DNA from: an uncultured Emticicia sp.
GTDB taxonomy: Bacteria; Bacteroidota; Bacteroidia; Cytophagales; Spirosomataceae
Direction: 5' to 3'
Length of the DNA: 64,000 nt
Assembly (NCBI RefSeq): GCF_937903345.1
Contig: NZ_CALCZQ010000053.1
Location: forward strand, 62,001-126,000
Shown here: piece after piece, positions 18,832 through 26,861 of the stretch
How positions within the stretch are numbered: position 1 is the stretch's first letter
Layout: every line of letters begins with the position of its first letter
The notes under the pieces: model-generated
What the model saw: the letters and a program-made list of their open reading frames with translations, nothing else
Database searches by the model: none
What the model was told of the DNA's origin: nothing
Program-made: the position numbers and the translations under genes

Positions 18832-19971
18832 ATGCAAAATAAGATTCATTTTGAAGGTTTAAATGGACTAAGAGCAATGGCAGTACTTGCAGTTGTTATA
18901 TCACATATCACCATTCATTTAGATTTTTTTGGTCTCGACAATGGCATTTTTGGTTACAATAAAAATGGTACACCGATGGGATGGCTCGCTGGAGCGTATG
19001 GTGTCACAATATTTTTTACGTTAAGTGGATTTCTGATAACATATTTATTATTGAGGGAGCAGCAAATTCAGCCAGTCAATATTAGAAACTTTTATATGAG
19101 AAGAGTTCTTAGGATTTTTCCACTTTATTTTCTTTTTCTTATTCTAACCTTATTTACTTATTTATTATTCAATATTAAATTTGAACTAAAGGCACTTCTT
19201 CAATGTATGTTTTTTGCGGGGAATGTACCTGCTGATATTGGCAGAAAACTCCCATTACTTGGGCATTATTGGTCACTGGGTGTTGAAGAACAATTTTACC
19301 TTTTTTTGCCTTTTTTTTTAATCTATTCAAGGAATAAATTACTAAGAAATACGATTTGTTTAGCAGTTTTACTTTTTGGAATTCGAGTGATTTGTTGGAT
19401 AATTTATAAAAATAAAGGTGACTTTTCTTTAAATTTTATCATGGGTACAAGTCGTTACCATCTACTTGTTTTTGGATCTATTGTGGCAATTTTATATTTC
19501 CAAAAAAATGAAAAATTTATCAATTTGGTTACGAAAAAATCAATACAAATACTTTCATGGGCAATATTTTTGTTGTTTTGTTACAATAAAGTAATCTTTC
19601 CCTTAAGCCATGAATTAGTAGCGGTAGCCACAGGCTGTATTATTATTGCTCAAATTATTGGAAAAAATAAATTGATAAACCTAGAAACTAAAGTTCTTGA
19701 CTTTATCGGTAGAATTTCTTTTGGTATTTACATTACTCACAATTTAATTATTTTTTATTGTGGCAAATTGATTGGAAAGTTCGTTTTGCCAAATATTTTT
19801 ATTTACATATTTGTGTATTTTTTCGTAATTACCATTGTAATTTTTTTAAGTGATTTATCATACAATTATTTTGAAAAAAAATTCTTAAGAATGAAATTAC
19901 AATACACAATATTCACAAACGAAAGTAAAGAAACTAAGAACAACGATAAAACAATAACCACTATTTATTGA
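18832..19971 (+). CDS. acyltransferase 3 family (OafA-like) O-acyltransferase
   Basis: A 379-residue integral membrane protein with about ten transmembrane segments. The ATG at 18832 follows a possible TTG at 18829 and is preferred. The acyltransferase-3 catalytic His is in LAVVISHITIH, followed by FFTLSGFLITYLL, RNFYMRRVLRIFPLYFLF and GHYWSLGVEEQFYLFLPF, all signature blocks of the family. It moves acetyl or another acyl group across the inner membrane onto the polysaccharide repeat. The C-terminal ISFGIYITHNLIIFY segment is also typical. There is no SGNH extension. Five bp after the pyruvyl transferase stop. Confidence 0.9.
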   Translation: MQNKIHFEGLNGLRAMAVLAVVISHITIHLDFFGLDNGIFGYNKNGTPMGWLAGAYGVTIFFTLSGFLITYLLLREQQIQPVNIRNFYMRRVLRIFPLYFLFLILTLFTYLLFNIKFELKALLQCMFFAGNVPADIGRKLPLLGHYWSLGVEEQFYLFLPFFLIYSRNKLLRNTICLAVLLFGIRVICWIIYKNKGDFSLNFIMGTSRYHLLVFGSIVAILYFQKNEKFINLVTKKSIQILSWAIFLLFCYNKVIFPLSHELVAVATGCIIIAQIIGKNKLINLETKVLDFIGRISFGIYITHNLIIFYCGKLIGKFVLPNIFIYIFVYFFVITIVIFLSDLSYNYFEKKFLRMKLQYTIFTNESKETKNNDKTITTIY

Positions 19972-19977
19972 TATCTT

Positions 19978-20799
19978 ATGAACACTCCAATTGTTAGTAT
20001 TATTTTGCCTATTTATAACGCAGAAAAATACATCGTTGAATGTTTAGAAAGCATTTCTACACAATCTTACCCAAATTGGGAATTAATCATTGTCAATGAT
20101 GGATCTATCGATTCATCCGAGAAACTTATTAAAGTTTTTATAAAAAATTGTAGAAATGATATCCAATATTTTTTTACTGAGCATATAGGTCTACCAATTT
20201 GCTTGAACTTTGGCATTAGTCACGCACAAGGTAAGTATATCGCTCGAATGGACGCTGATGATATAATGCTTAAAACGCGGTTGGAAAAACAGGTAGATTT
20301 CATGGAAAATAATCCAGAAATTGGAGTTTTGGGAACAAATTTTATCGAAATAGATGAAAATGGGAAAGAACTAGCTCAAGTGAAAATGCCTCAAGGAAAC
20401 GAGTTTATAAAACAAACTTTTTTTACTAAGTGTGCGATTGCTCATCCTACAGTTATGGTACGAAAAGAAATTTTGCTAGCAAACAAGTATCTTGAAAAGT
20501 ATCCTTTTCCTGAAGATTATGAACTTTGGACACGGTTAATTGAAATAATTAATTTTGAAAACCTACAAGTTTCACTATTAAAAAAACGATTTCATCAAAA
20601 AGAAATTTCACTTAGTGGTGGTTCGGACTTTGCCTTCGAATCTTTCAAATTGATCATTGCTTTTAATAAGAAATATAAAAAAAAATTGCCAGTTTATATA
20701 ATTTTAAAATACTTAATATTGATATTAGCATCACAAAGAATGAGGTATTTATTACGAAGAAACCGTTTGAACTTTCTAAGAATATTCCCAATTGAATAG
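19978..20799 (+). CDS. glycosyltransferase family 2
   Basis: A 273-residue GT2 enzyme (GT-A fold). Features: PIVSIILPIYNAEKYIVECL at the N-terminus, WELIIVNDGSIDSS (first Asp of the nucleotide site), ARMDADDIMLKTRLEKQ (the D-x-D metal site at about residue 92-94), and ED at PFPEDYELWTRL as the likely catalytic base. Typical of capsule/O-antigen repeat-unit assembly. The C-terminal VYIILKYLILILAS could associate with the membrane. Last gene of the polysaccharide cluster; the IS66 element lies 305 bp further on. Confidence 0.9.
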   Translation: MNTPIVSIILPIYNAEKYIVECLESISTQSYPNWELIIVNDGSIDSSEKLIKVFIKNCRNDIQYFFTEHIGLPICLNFGISHAQGKYIARMDADDIMLKTRLEKQVDFMENNPEIGVLGTNFIEIDENGKELAQVKMPQGNEFIKQTFFTKCAIAHPTVMVRKEILLANKYLEKYPFPEDYELWTRLIEIINFENLQVSLLKKRFHQKEISLSGGSDFAFESFKLIIAFNKKYKKKLPVYIILKYLILILASQRMRYLLRRNRLNFLRIFPIE

Positions 20800-21104
20800 G
20801 GTATAAGGGTATGATTAAACATTTAGGGGTAGAGCTACATAGATTCACATAACAATTTATTAACAGATACTTAGGCTTTCCTTCACATCTGTAAATAACT
20901 GATAGTAAGAGACTTATATAAAAATTAAACCCCGAATATGTATAAATTTGGTTTGTATCTGGGTTTTTCGTATTTTCTGTCTACAAAAACAACAAAATGT
21001 ACATGCAATAATGTTTATTCTGAAAGAAATATTATCATAATGCGTACGTGTGTGTGCCTTTGCTCAATGAATCTATCAGATTATAAAAATAATGCAACTG
21101 TTTT
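20800..21104. other. intergenic DNA between the GT2 gene and the IS66 left end
   Basis: 305 bp with no gene. AAACCC at 20927-20932 can pair with GGGTTT at 20961-20966, followed by a short T-run (TTTTTCG), forming a weak hairpin that might end the polysaccharide transcript. Otherwise nothing is recognised. Confidence 0.35.
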
Positions 21105-21112
21105 GTAAGCCC

Positions 21113-22804
21113 TCAATTACCCCCGTCTCTCAAGTTAAAATTTTGCGGCAATAAATTTTCTAATTAAAGAATGCTTGCTGACGGTATTTTTTATAATACA
21201 TAATTGAGCCAAGCTTCTGGATTTACGTTGTGTTTTTTGCAATCGCTCATAAATGTGTAAATGATGGCGTTCCTTTGAGCAGATTCGTGAGTGCCTGCGA
21301 ATAGGTAGTTTTTGCGACCTATTGCTACTGGTCTTATAGCGTTTTCTACTAAATTATTGTCAATTTCTAATAAGCCATCAAGCATATAGTTTCCTAGCTC
21401 GTCCCAACGATCAAAAGTGTACTGCATAGCTTTAACTATTGCACTTTTGGTCAGGGTATTCTTTAGATTTTGACTTATCCACTTTCCTATCAGATTATAT
21501 ACTGAAAAAGATTTTTCTATTCTCAAAGCTTTTCTTTGGTCAGCATCAAGCTTAGCTTCTTTGGCTTGTCGTTCGATATCGTAGAGTTCTTGAATCAGCT
21601 TCATGGCTATTTCTGCCTTGGTTTTATTGCTTGGCAGGGCTTCCTCAAATTTACGGCGAGCGTGTGCCCAACAGGCAAGCTGAATGATATTTTCAGATTT
21701 TGCCAGGTTATCATAACCTGAGTAGCCGTTTGTTTGCAAATAGCCAATGAAGTTTTATAACACTGACTCTGGATATTTAGCTCCCCGACCTTGTTGGTAT
21801 TTGAAGACGGTAGAACCAGTGATTGAATCGTTGTAAACCAAAAAATAGCCTAAATGGAAAGACCCTTTCTTACGGATAGCCGTTGCCTCTGATTCTAATA
21901 CTTTCAAGGTCGTTTCGTCTACTTGAAGGTATTTTTGTGTAATGATTTTATTAAATTGATAATCGTAGAGTATTTCGAGCCGATTGATGCCGAGTTTCAC
22001 CCAGTTATAAATTGTAGCGGAATTTGTTGGTATTTTTTGTCGAATCATTTCTTTGAGCATCCTGTCGATGGGCAGGTACATGACAAATTTTCCATAAAGT
22101 AGATGTGCCACTATACCAACGCCGACTTTAGATTTTTCAAAAACCGAATCTAGCACTGTTGCCACAGCAAAGCTTCCTTCTTTTGTTATGGGAGCATATA
22201 AAGGGCGAATAATGCGAAGAATAAAGTGCTTTGAGGGCTGGTATTCTAAGAAATCGAAACTTTCATTTTTCACAAATACCATTTCAGAAAGGTCTCCTTT
22301 TGGCTGTATAATGGTTTCAATAACTTTTAAATGAACAGGTAAAGCGATGCGTTTGGATGACTTTGGTTCGATATTTTCTTTTTTCTTGGCTTCAACTAGT
22401 TTTTTAATGATAATTTCTTCAATCGCCTGTATATTGTCAGTGGTCATTTCTCCACCAAAATCACGCTTTAGTTGCTCTATTGGCTGATGAATATATTTTT
22501 CGTCTTTTTGTCCAAAAATCATTCTTAAAAACTTTGCAATCAGAGCCTCTTTTTCAGTGAGCAGAGCTTCTTTTTCGACATTAGCTACGTCTTTTTCGTC
22601 AATAGTTAGATTTTTCTCAACAATAGCTAGGTCTATCCCTGCAATTATATCATTCTTGGTTAGGATAATGTTCTGGAAGTATTCGATAGCTTTTTCTATG
22701 CCTTCATTTGAGGCAATTATTCGTGCTCTTTCAGGGTCAAAAACCTCGATATTAAGTGATTTGGGCGATATTTCTACTACTTTTTTGATAAGTAAAAGAC
22801 GAAA
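21113..22804 (-). pseudogene. tnpC: IS66 transposase TnpC with three in-frame TAA codons
   Basis: One reading frame covers a whole IS66 TnpC: N-terminal coiled part, FGQKDEKYIHQP, zinc-less middle, KYLQVDETTLKV (first DDE Asp), YLQTNGYSGYDNLA (second Asp region), ACWAHARRKF and the C-terminal NNLVENAIRPVAIGRKNYLFAG (catalytic Glu), ending LENLLPQNF. The frame is cut by TAA at 21755-21757, 21191-21193 and 21164-21166, while sequence on both sides matches the family without a frame change. No ATG, GTG or TTG start is found before 22522 in this frame, so the start may also be lost. The longest intact piece is 255 residues (21755-22522). Confidence 0.85.
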
Positions 22805-22839
22805 TTATTAGCTAAAAACAAGAGATTATATGCCCTTTT

Positions 22840-23205
22840 TTAAGGATTCTTTAAAGAAAAACGGGGTTTTCTTTTGAGCTTTGTCGCTGTGATTCCTTCT
22901 AACGTCAGCACCAGTTCTGGCCAGCGGATTTGGGTTTGGTTAGCTTCGATTTGAGGGGGTGGAAAAGTCCCTTTTTCAAGCCTTTTGTGGTAAATAACCA
23001 ACCCGTCTCGCTCCCAATGAAGTAGTTTAATGGTGTTTCGTGTCTTGTTTAGAAACACAAAAACATCGCCATTCAAGGGGTTTCTGCCCAATTCGTTCTG
23101 AACCAAATCATACAAGCTGTCGAGCGGAACGCCGCCCGAACCTTTTCGCATGTCGCAAGGTGGGCAATAATACTCAAACCGATGCGAAGATGTCAGCGAA
23201 AACAT
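22840..23205 (-). CDS. tnpB: IS66 family accessory protein TnpB (Orf2)
   Basis: A 121-residue protein matching the IS66 Orf2 family: CDMRKGSGG near the N-terminus, LGRNPLNGDVFVFLNKTRN and the invariant KLLHWERDGLVIYHKRLE followed by GTFPPP. Needed with TnpA and TnpC for IS66 transposition in studied elements, biochemical role unclear. Usual length. Its first codon shares one base (23205) with the end of tnpA, so the genes are coupled. Confidence 0.92.
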   Translation of the reverse strand: MFSLTSSHRFEYYCPPCDMRKGSGGVPLDSLYDLVQNELGRNPLNGDVFVFLNKTRNTIKLLHWERDGLVIYHKRLEKGTFPPPQIEANQTQIRWPELVLTLEGITATKLKRKPRFSLKNP

Positions 23206-23489
23206 TATACCAAACTGATTAATTGGCGAATAATCTCAAAATCTAAACCAGATTTTATCTTTACACCATTCGGATATTGTATTTCAAGTTGTAAAATCGA
23301 TGCCATAGGCTCTGAATTTTCCGATATTTGAATTGTCAAAAAAATGCTTTTGGCTTTGCTAGCCAGTTTGGATTGCCAATATTTAAAAGTATACACATTG
23401 ATATTGTGCTTTTCACAGTAATTCTTGCGAGTAAGACCAGAGTTTAAAAATTTATCATAATGTTTTTGCATTTCGGTTGCCTTCGTCAT
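23205..23489 (-). CDS. tnpA: IS66 family accessory protein TnpA (Orf1)
   Basis: A 94-residue protein with the helix-turn-helix pattern of IS66 TnpA: MQKHYDKFLNSGLTRKNYCEKHNI followed by TFKYWQSKL, then a short beta-rich C-terminal half (LQLEIQYPNGVKI, residues 67-79) that is usual in the family. Presumed DNA-binding helper for transposition. First gene of the element, starting about 60 bp inside the right inverted repeat. Confidence 0.85.
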   Translation of the reverse strand: MTKATEMQKHYDKFLNSGLTRKNYCEKHNINVYTFKYWQSKLASKAKSIFLTIQISENSEPMASILQLEIQYPNGVKIKSGLDFEIIRQLISLV

Positions 23490-23759
23490 GAGTATAGTTT
23501 ATTTTTGACAAATGTCGTAAGTCAATATTATTATTATTATTGCAAGATGGGGTTAACTGAGGGCTTACAATATTTCGAGTAAAATCATTGATAACCTTAG
23601 TGGCTGAAACTATGCCTCCAATCCATCCTTGTACGAGCAGTAAATGATTTTTTTAGTTAGTCGGTGGAAAACCAACAATTCATCAAGTCTAGTAATTTGT
23701 AAATGCCACTTAATGAATTTGCCGAGTTGAAGATATTAAAACCCATTAAAAAGTAGATT

Positions 23760-23808
23760 AAAGGAACAAAGGAAATATGATTGTAATATTACATTTGTTC
23801 CTTTTTTT
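23760..23808 (+). terminator. rho-independent terminator (plus strand)
   Basis: AAAGGAACAAA at 23760-23770 pairs perfectly with TTTGTTCCTTT at 23794-23804, continuing into eight T. The T-run orients it for plus-strand transcripts, yet no plus-strand gene lies just upstream; it may be the original terminator of the polysaccharide cluster, now separated by the IS. Read from the minus strand it could also close the hydrolase gene, with only three T. Confidence 0.65.
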
Positions 23809-23840
23809 TCAATAAATTGGCTAAAAAAGAGATTATTTAA

Positions 23841-25142
23841 TTACTTTTCACCTTCAGCATGAAGCATTTCTAAACCTACCGAAGCTCGAGGCTTGAAGCC
23901 CGTCCAAGGTTTATCATTTGAATTTTGGTTTACATCTAAGTATTTGGCATAATCTTTTTTCTTGAGATGAATACCCAAAAAAGCAGTTACAAAATGTTGA
24001 TTAATATTATTGATGCGGCGTTCGTTCCAAGCGGGTTCGGCGTAGCGGTAATATTCATCAAAATGTAAACCTGGCTTCAGTGACTCAGCAGGTGGAGGAT
24101 TTGGTGCGACATTATGGCGAGCGTTCATGTAAGTTAGCATGTAACGATTGGCATTGATTGCACCATTATAAATCGCCTTGATGCCTTTCTCGTAGCCTGA
24201 AACATCGTCTTGACTTCCCGCTACAAAAAATGTCGGAATCTTTAAGCCTTTCAAGGTTTCGGTATCCCAAGCTGCACGTTCCATTCCCCACGGAGCAAAA
24301 GCCACGACTGCTTTTATACGTGGGTCGATACTTGCTTTGTATTCAGCATTATTGCCTGTACGGACTTCTATTGCTTTACTACCGCCACTCAAAGCTCCAA
24401 AAGTTTTGATAATTTGCTCGCTATAACCAGCACCTGCCACATTCAAAACGCCATACCCACCCATCGAATAGCCAATGAGCCCGATATTTTGGTCGTCAAC
24501 AATACCAGACAAAAAGCCGCTTTTATCCTTTCCTAAATTTGCAATTTGATTGAAAATAAAAATATCATCTTTCGAGCGGTTGAGCAAGGTACTTTGAAAA
24601 CCAGCAGCATCACGAAACGTCGATTCTGTATGGTCAATAGCTACTACGATATAACCTTTTGAGGCCAGATTTTCAGTCAAATAAGTTAATAAAAGTCTCG
24701 AACCTAAGTAACCATGTGAAACTATAACAAGCGGAAACGCTCCATCGGTGGTTTTGGGAGCAGCATCACGCACCGCACGGCCTAAGAATGTAAACGGAAT
24801 CAATGGGCGTTTGGGGTCATTTGAAGAACCCATCACTTGGTCGTAAATTACTAAATCGTTTACATCGGCCGCCACATTGGCTGGATACCAAACCTCCACT
24901 TTGAGCGGTCGGTCGTAGGTTGGGTCAATGCCCCCTTTCGATTTTAGTACATCAACTTGGTTTTTATTCACAAAATCAAGCGTCCGAACGCCAATTTTAT
25001 AATCACCGCGTTGAGCAAGTTCGGGAGCATCAGGCAGGGCATCGCCATAGACAAAAGTTTCGGCGGTGTTTTGGGCAAATGAATTTAAAGAAAATACTAA
25101 ACTGATTACAAAAACCAATAATTTGGTGGAAATTAATTTCAT
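23841..25142 (-). CDS. secreted alpha/beta hydrolase (PAF-acetylhydrolase/dienelactone hydrolase-like)
   Basis: A 433-residue exported hydrolase. Signal peptide to about residue 23 (LNSFAQ), a beta-rich N-terminal region with LKVEVWYPA, then the alpha/beta core: FPLVIVSHGYLGSRLL (oxyanion hole), nucleophile elbow GLIGYSMGGYGVL (Ser at about 226), PTFFVAGSQDDVSGYE (acidic residue) and MNARHNVAPNPPP (His). This order matches the platelet-activating-factor acetylhydrolase isoform II-like group. Periplasmic or secreted esterase; the substrate is unknown. It stands alone, next to the IS66 element. Confidence 0.88.
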   Translation of the reverse strand: MKLISTKLLVFVISLVFSLNSFAQNTAETFVYGDALPDAPELAQRGDYKIGVRTLDFVNKNQVDVLKSKGGIDPTYDRPLKVEVWYPANVAADVNDLVIYDQVMGSSNDPKRPLIPFTFLGRAVRDAAPKTTDGAFPLVIVSHGYLGSRLLLTYLTENLASKGYIVVAIDHTESTFRDAAGFQSTLLNRSKDDIFIFNQIANLGKDKSGFLSGIVDDQNIGLIGYSMGGYGVLNVAGAGYSEQIIKTFGALSGGSKAIEVRTGNNAEYKASIDPRIKAVVAFAPWGMERAAWDTETLKGLKIPTFFVAGSQDDVSGYEKGIKAIYNGAINANRYMLTYMNARHNVAPNPPPAESLKPGLHFDEYYRYAEPAWNERRINNINQHFVTAFLGIHLKKKDYAKYLDVNQNSNDKPWTGFKPRASVGLEMLHAEGEK

Positions 25143-25559
25143 TGTCTAAGGTAGAATTTGAATGAGAATATTTCTGCAAATTAGACAAGAAAAAAGGATT
25201 TTTGTAGGTGATTTCCTATTATTTTTACCCAGCTATTTTTACCCAAATATATTTTCTCTTTTCTTTTTATCATATTTTTCAGCCGAAGCCTACGCTCAAA
25301 ACAAATTCGATAGTTTGAAATAAGTTTTAGCGAAAACTAAAAATATTTCTAATTGAATCAATATTTCAGGAAATATCATCAACCAAAGCTCGAAAATTTA
25401 CATAAAAGTCCATTTAATTGTAATACGCCTCTTTAGATTTACTTGGCATATTCAAAGCATCGCAATTTATTTTTAAACATTCGAATAATAAAATAACATC
25501 ATAATCTGTTTTGAATTAGATTTATAGAAAGATAAAACCTTCATCGAAAACGTAATACT
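25143..25559. other. intergenic region with a decayed coding trace
   Basis: 417 bp. Apart from the remnant described separately (about 25240-25356), it contains a short direct repeat ATTTTTACCCA (about 25221 and 25237) and AT-rich DNA leading to the CpxP/Spy-like gene. No promoter match of the exact TAnnTTTG form was seen. Confidence 0.4.
25240..25356 (+). pseudogene. possible remnant of a secreted (TPR kinase-like) protein
   Basis: A plus-strand frame reads FSLFFLSYFSAEAYAQNKFDSLK, stop, VLAKTKNISN, stop. This looks like a signal peptide with an AYAQ cleavage site followed by the DSLKxVLAKTKN start seen in many Cytophagales tetratricopeptide histidine kinases. TAA at 25321 and TGA at 25354 interrupt it, there is no ATG, and nothing further is recognisable. 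The identification is weak. Confidence 0.3.
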
Positions 25560-25952
25560 ATGCAAAAACGTCTCATCATTTTGTTTTTTGCCTTAATCGG
25601 CTTTCAAGCATTTGCTCAACCTCAAACAGGCCCAAGAGGCGAACGCCCACCAATGACAAATACCGAACGGTTTACTGAAAGAATGACTAAAGAATTGAAC
25701 CTAAATGCGACTGCATCAAAAAAAGTGCGTGATGCTTTTATGAATAATATCAAGAAAATGGACGCGGTTTTAGGCAGTAAATTAGAAGAAAATGATAAAA
25801 GGGATGCATTGGATGAAAACAAAAAGGAGTTTCAGAATTCTATGAAAGGTATATTAAGTCCAGCTCAATATGCACAGTTTTTAAAGTTAGAAGCTGAACG
25901 TCCAGGACCACCTCCTCCTCCGAATGGAGAAAGACCACCAAGACCAAGATGA
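25560..25952 (+). CDS. small periplasmic protein, CpxP/Spy-like
   Basis: A 130-residue exported protein: signal peptide ending FQAFAQ (about residue 19), a helical core with MTKELNLNATASKKVRDAF and a second helix ending KGILSPAQYAQFLKLE (a degenerate LTxxQ-type repeat as in CpxP/Spy), and a proline/arginine-rich tail with a PPPPP run. Probably a periplasmic chaperone-like or envelope-stress protein; metal sensing is also possible (inference). Single gene with its own strong terminator directly after the stop. Confidence 0.7.
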   Translation: MQKRLIILFFALIGFQAFAQPQTGPRGERPPMTNTERFTERMTKELNLNATASKKVRDAFMNNIKKMDAVLGSKLEENDKRDALDENKKEFQNSMKGILSPAQYAQFLKLEAERPGPPPPPNGERPPRPR

Positions 25953-25954
25953 AC

Positions 25955-25995
25955 AAAAAACGGTTTAAGCTTATGCATCTTAAACCGTTTTTTTT
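25955..25995. terminator. bidirectional terminator between the Spy-like gene and lptB
   Basis: Fifteen paired bases AAAAAACGGTTTAAG (25955-25969) and CTTAAACCGTTTTTT (25979-25993) around a 9-nt loop, with T-runs on both strands. It serves the convergent genes ending at 25952 and 26009. Confidence 0.9.
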
Positions 25996-26008
25996 AATAA
26001 CTCATGTG

Positions 26009-26746
26009 TTAAACTTTACGTTTCAACTCAAAATGTTGCCCGAGATAGACTTTTCTTACCAATTCATCGCTTGCCAATTCTTCGGCTGTTCCTTGTCGGA
26101 GGATTTTTCCTTCAAAAAGCAAATAGGCACGATCAGTGATTGAAAGTGTTTCATTTACGTTGTGGTCAGTTATTAAAATTCCGATGTTTCTGATTTTAAG
26201 TTTAGACACAATTCCTTGTATCTCCTCTACTGCAATTGGGTCCACGCCCGCAAAAGGTTCATCAAGCAAGATGAATTTGGGGTCGACTGATAATGCCCGA
26301 GCGATTTCAGTTCGGCGGCGTTCACCACCCGAACACACTATTCCTTTATTTTTACGAACATGGGTCAAGCTAAATTCTTCCAGCAGCGATTCGGTTTTTT
26401 CTTTACGTTCAGCTTTTGTCAGGTTGGGTTTGGCCAATTCCAAAACTCCCAAAATATTTTCTTCGACCGTCAAATCTCTAAAAATTGAGGCTTCTTGGGC
26501 CAAATATCCTACTCCCAATTTTGCACGTTTGTACATCGGCAAGGTTGTAATATCCAAATCATCAAGCCATACTTTGCCACTATTGGGTTTTACGAGGCCA
26601 GTGGCCATATAAAATGATGTAGTTTTGCCTGCACCGTTTGGGCCGAGAAGTCCCACAATTTCTCCCTGCCCTACTTGGTAGCTTACGTTGTTGTTAACTA
26701 ATCTTTGACCGTATTTTTTTACTAAATTTTCTGTTCTTAAAATCAT
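26009..26746 (-). CDS. lptB: LPS export ABC transporter ATP-binding protein LptB
   Basis: A 245-residue ABC ATPase of the LptB type. Walker [15 protein letters not shown] at about 32-45, Q-loop [20 protein letters not shown], signature [15 protein letters not shown] (Cys replaces the usual Leu of LSGGE), Walker [18 protein letters not shown] and switch His in [11 protein letters not shown]. The GERRR-EIARAL and [13 protein letters not shown] blocks are diagnostic of LptB rather than of other ABC proteins. It powers LptFG to extract LPS from the inner membrane. It follows recJ on the same strand after 115 bp. Confidence 0.96.
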   Translation of the reverse strand: MILRTENLVKKYGQRLVNNNVSYQVGQGEIVGLLGPNGAGKTTSFYMATGLVKPNSGKVWLDDLDITTLPMYKRAKLGVGYLAQEASIFRDLTVEENILGVLELAKPNLTKAERKEKTESLLEEFSLTHVRKNKGIVCSGGERRRTEIARALSVDPKFILLDEPFAGVDPIAVEEIQGIVSKLKIRNIGILITDHNVNETLSITDRAYLLFEGKILRQGTAEELASDELVRKVYLGQHFELKRKV

Positions 26747-26861
26747 ATTTTGCAGGACAGGCTTATACGCTGTCGTTTTTCTTATTCTCGGCTGAACAAG
26801 TTAGAAATTGGTATACAAACAAAATTACGCTTTAATCAACAAAAGTCAGCGTTAATATTTC

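Larger units (their letters stand above)
21105..23568 (-). mobile_element. IS66-family insertion sequence (degenerate)
   Basis: About 2.46 kb bounded by imperfect terminal inverted repeats that begin GTAAGCCCTCA at both ends (21105 rightwards, 23568 leftwards). Inside are the three canonical IS66 genes tnpA, tnpB and tnpC in that order on the minus strand. The 8-bp flanks (ACTGTTTT and AATATTTC) do not match, so no target duplication is visible; the insertion is old or was rearranged. With tnpC interrupted three times the element should not move on its own. Confidence 0.85.
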
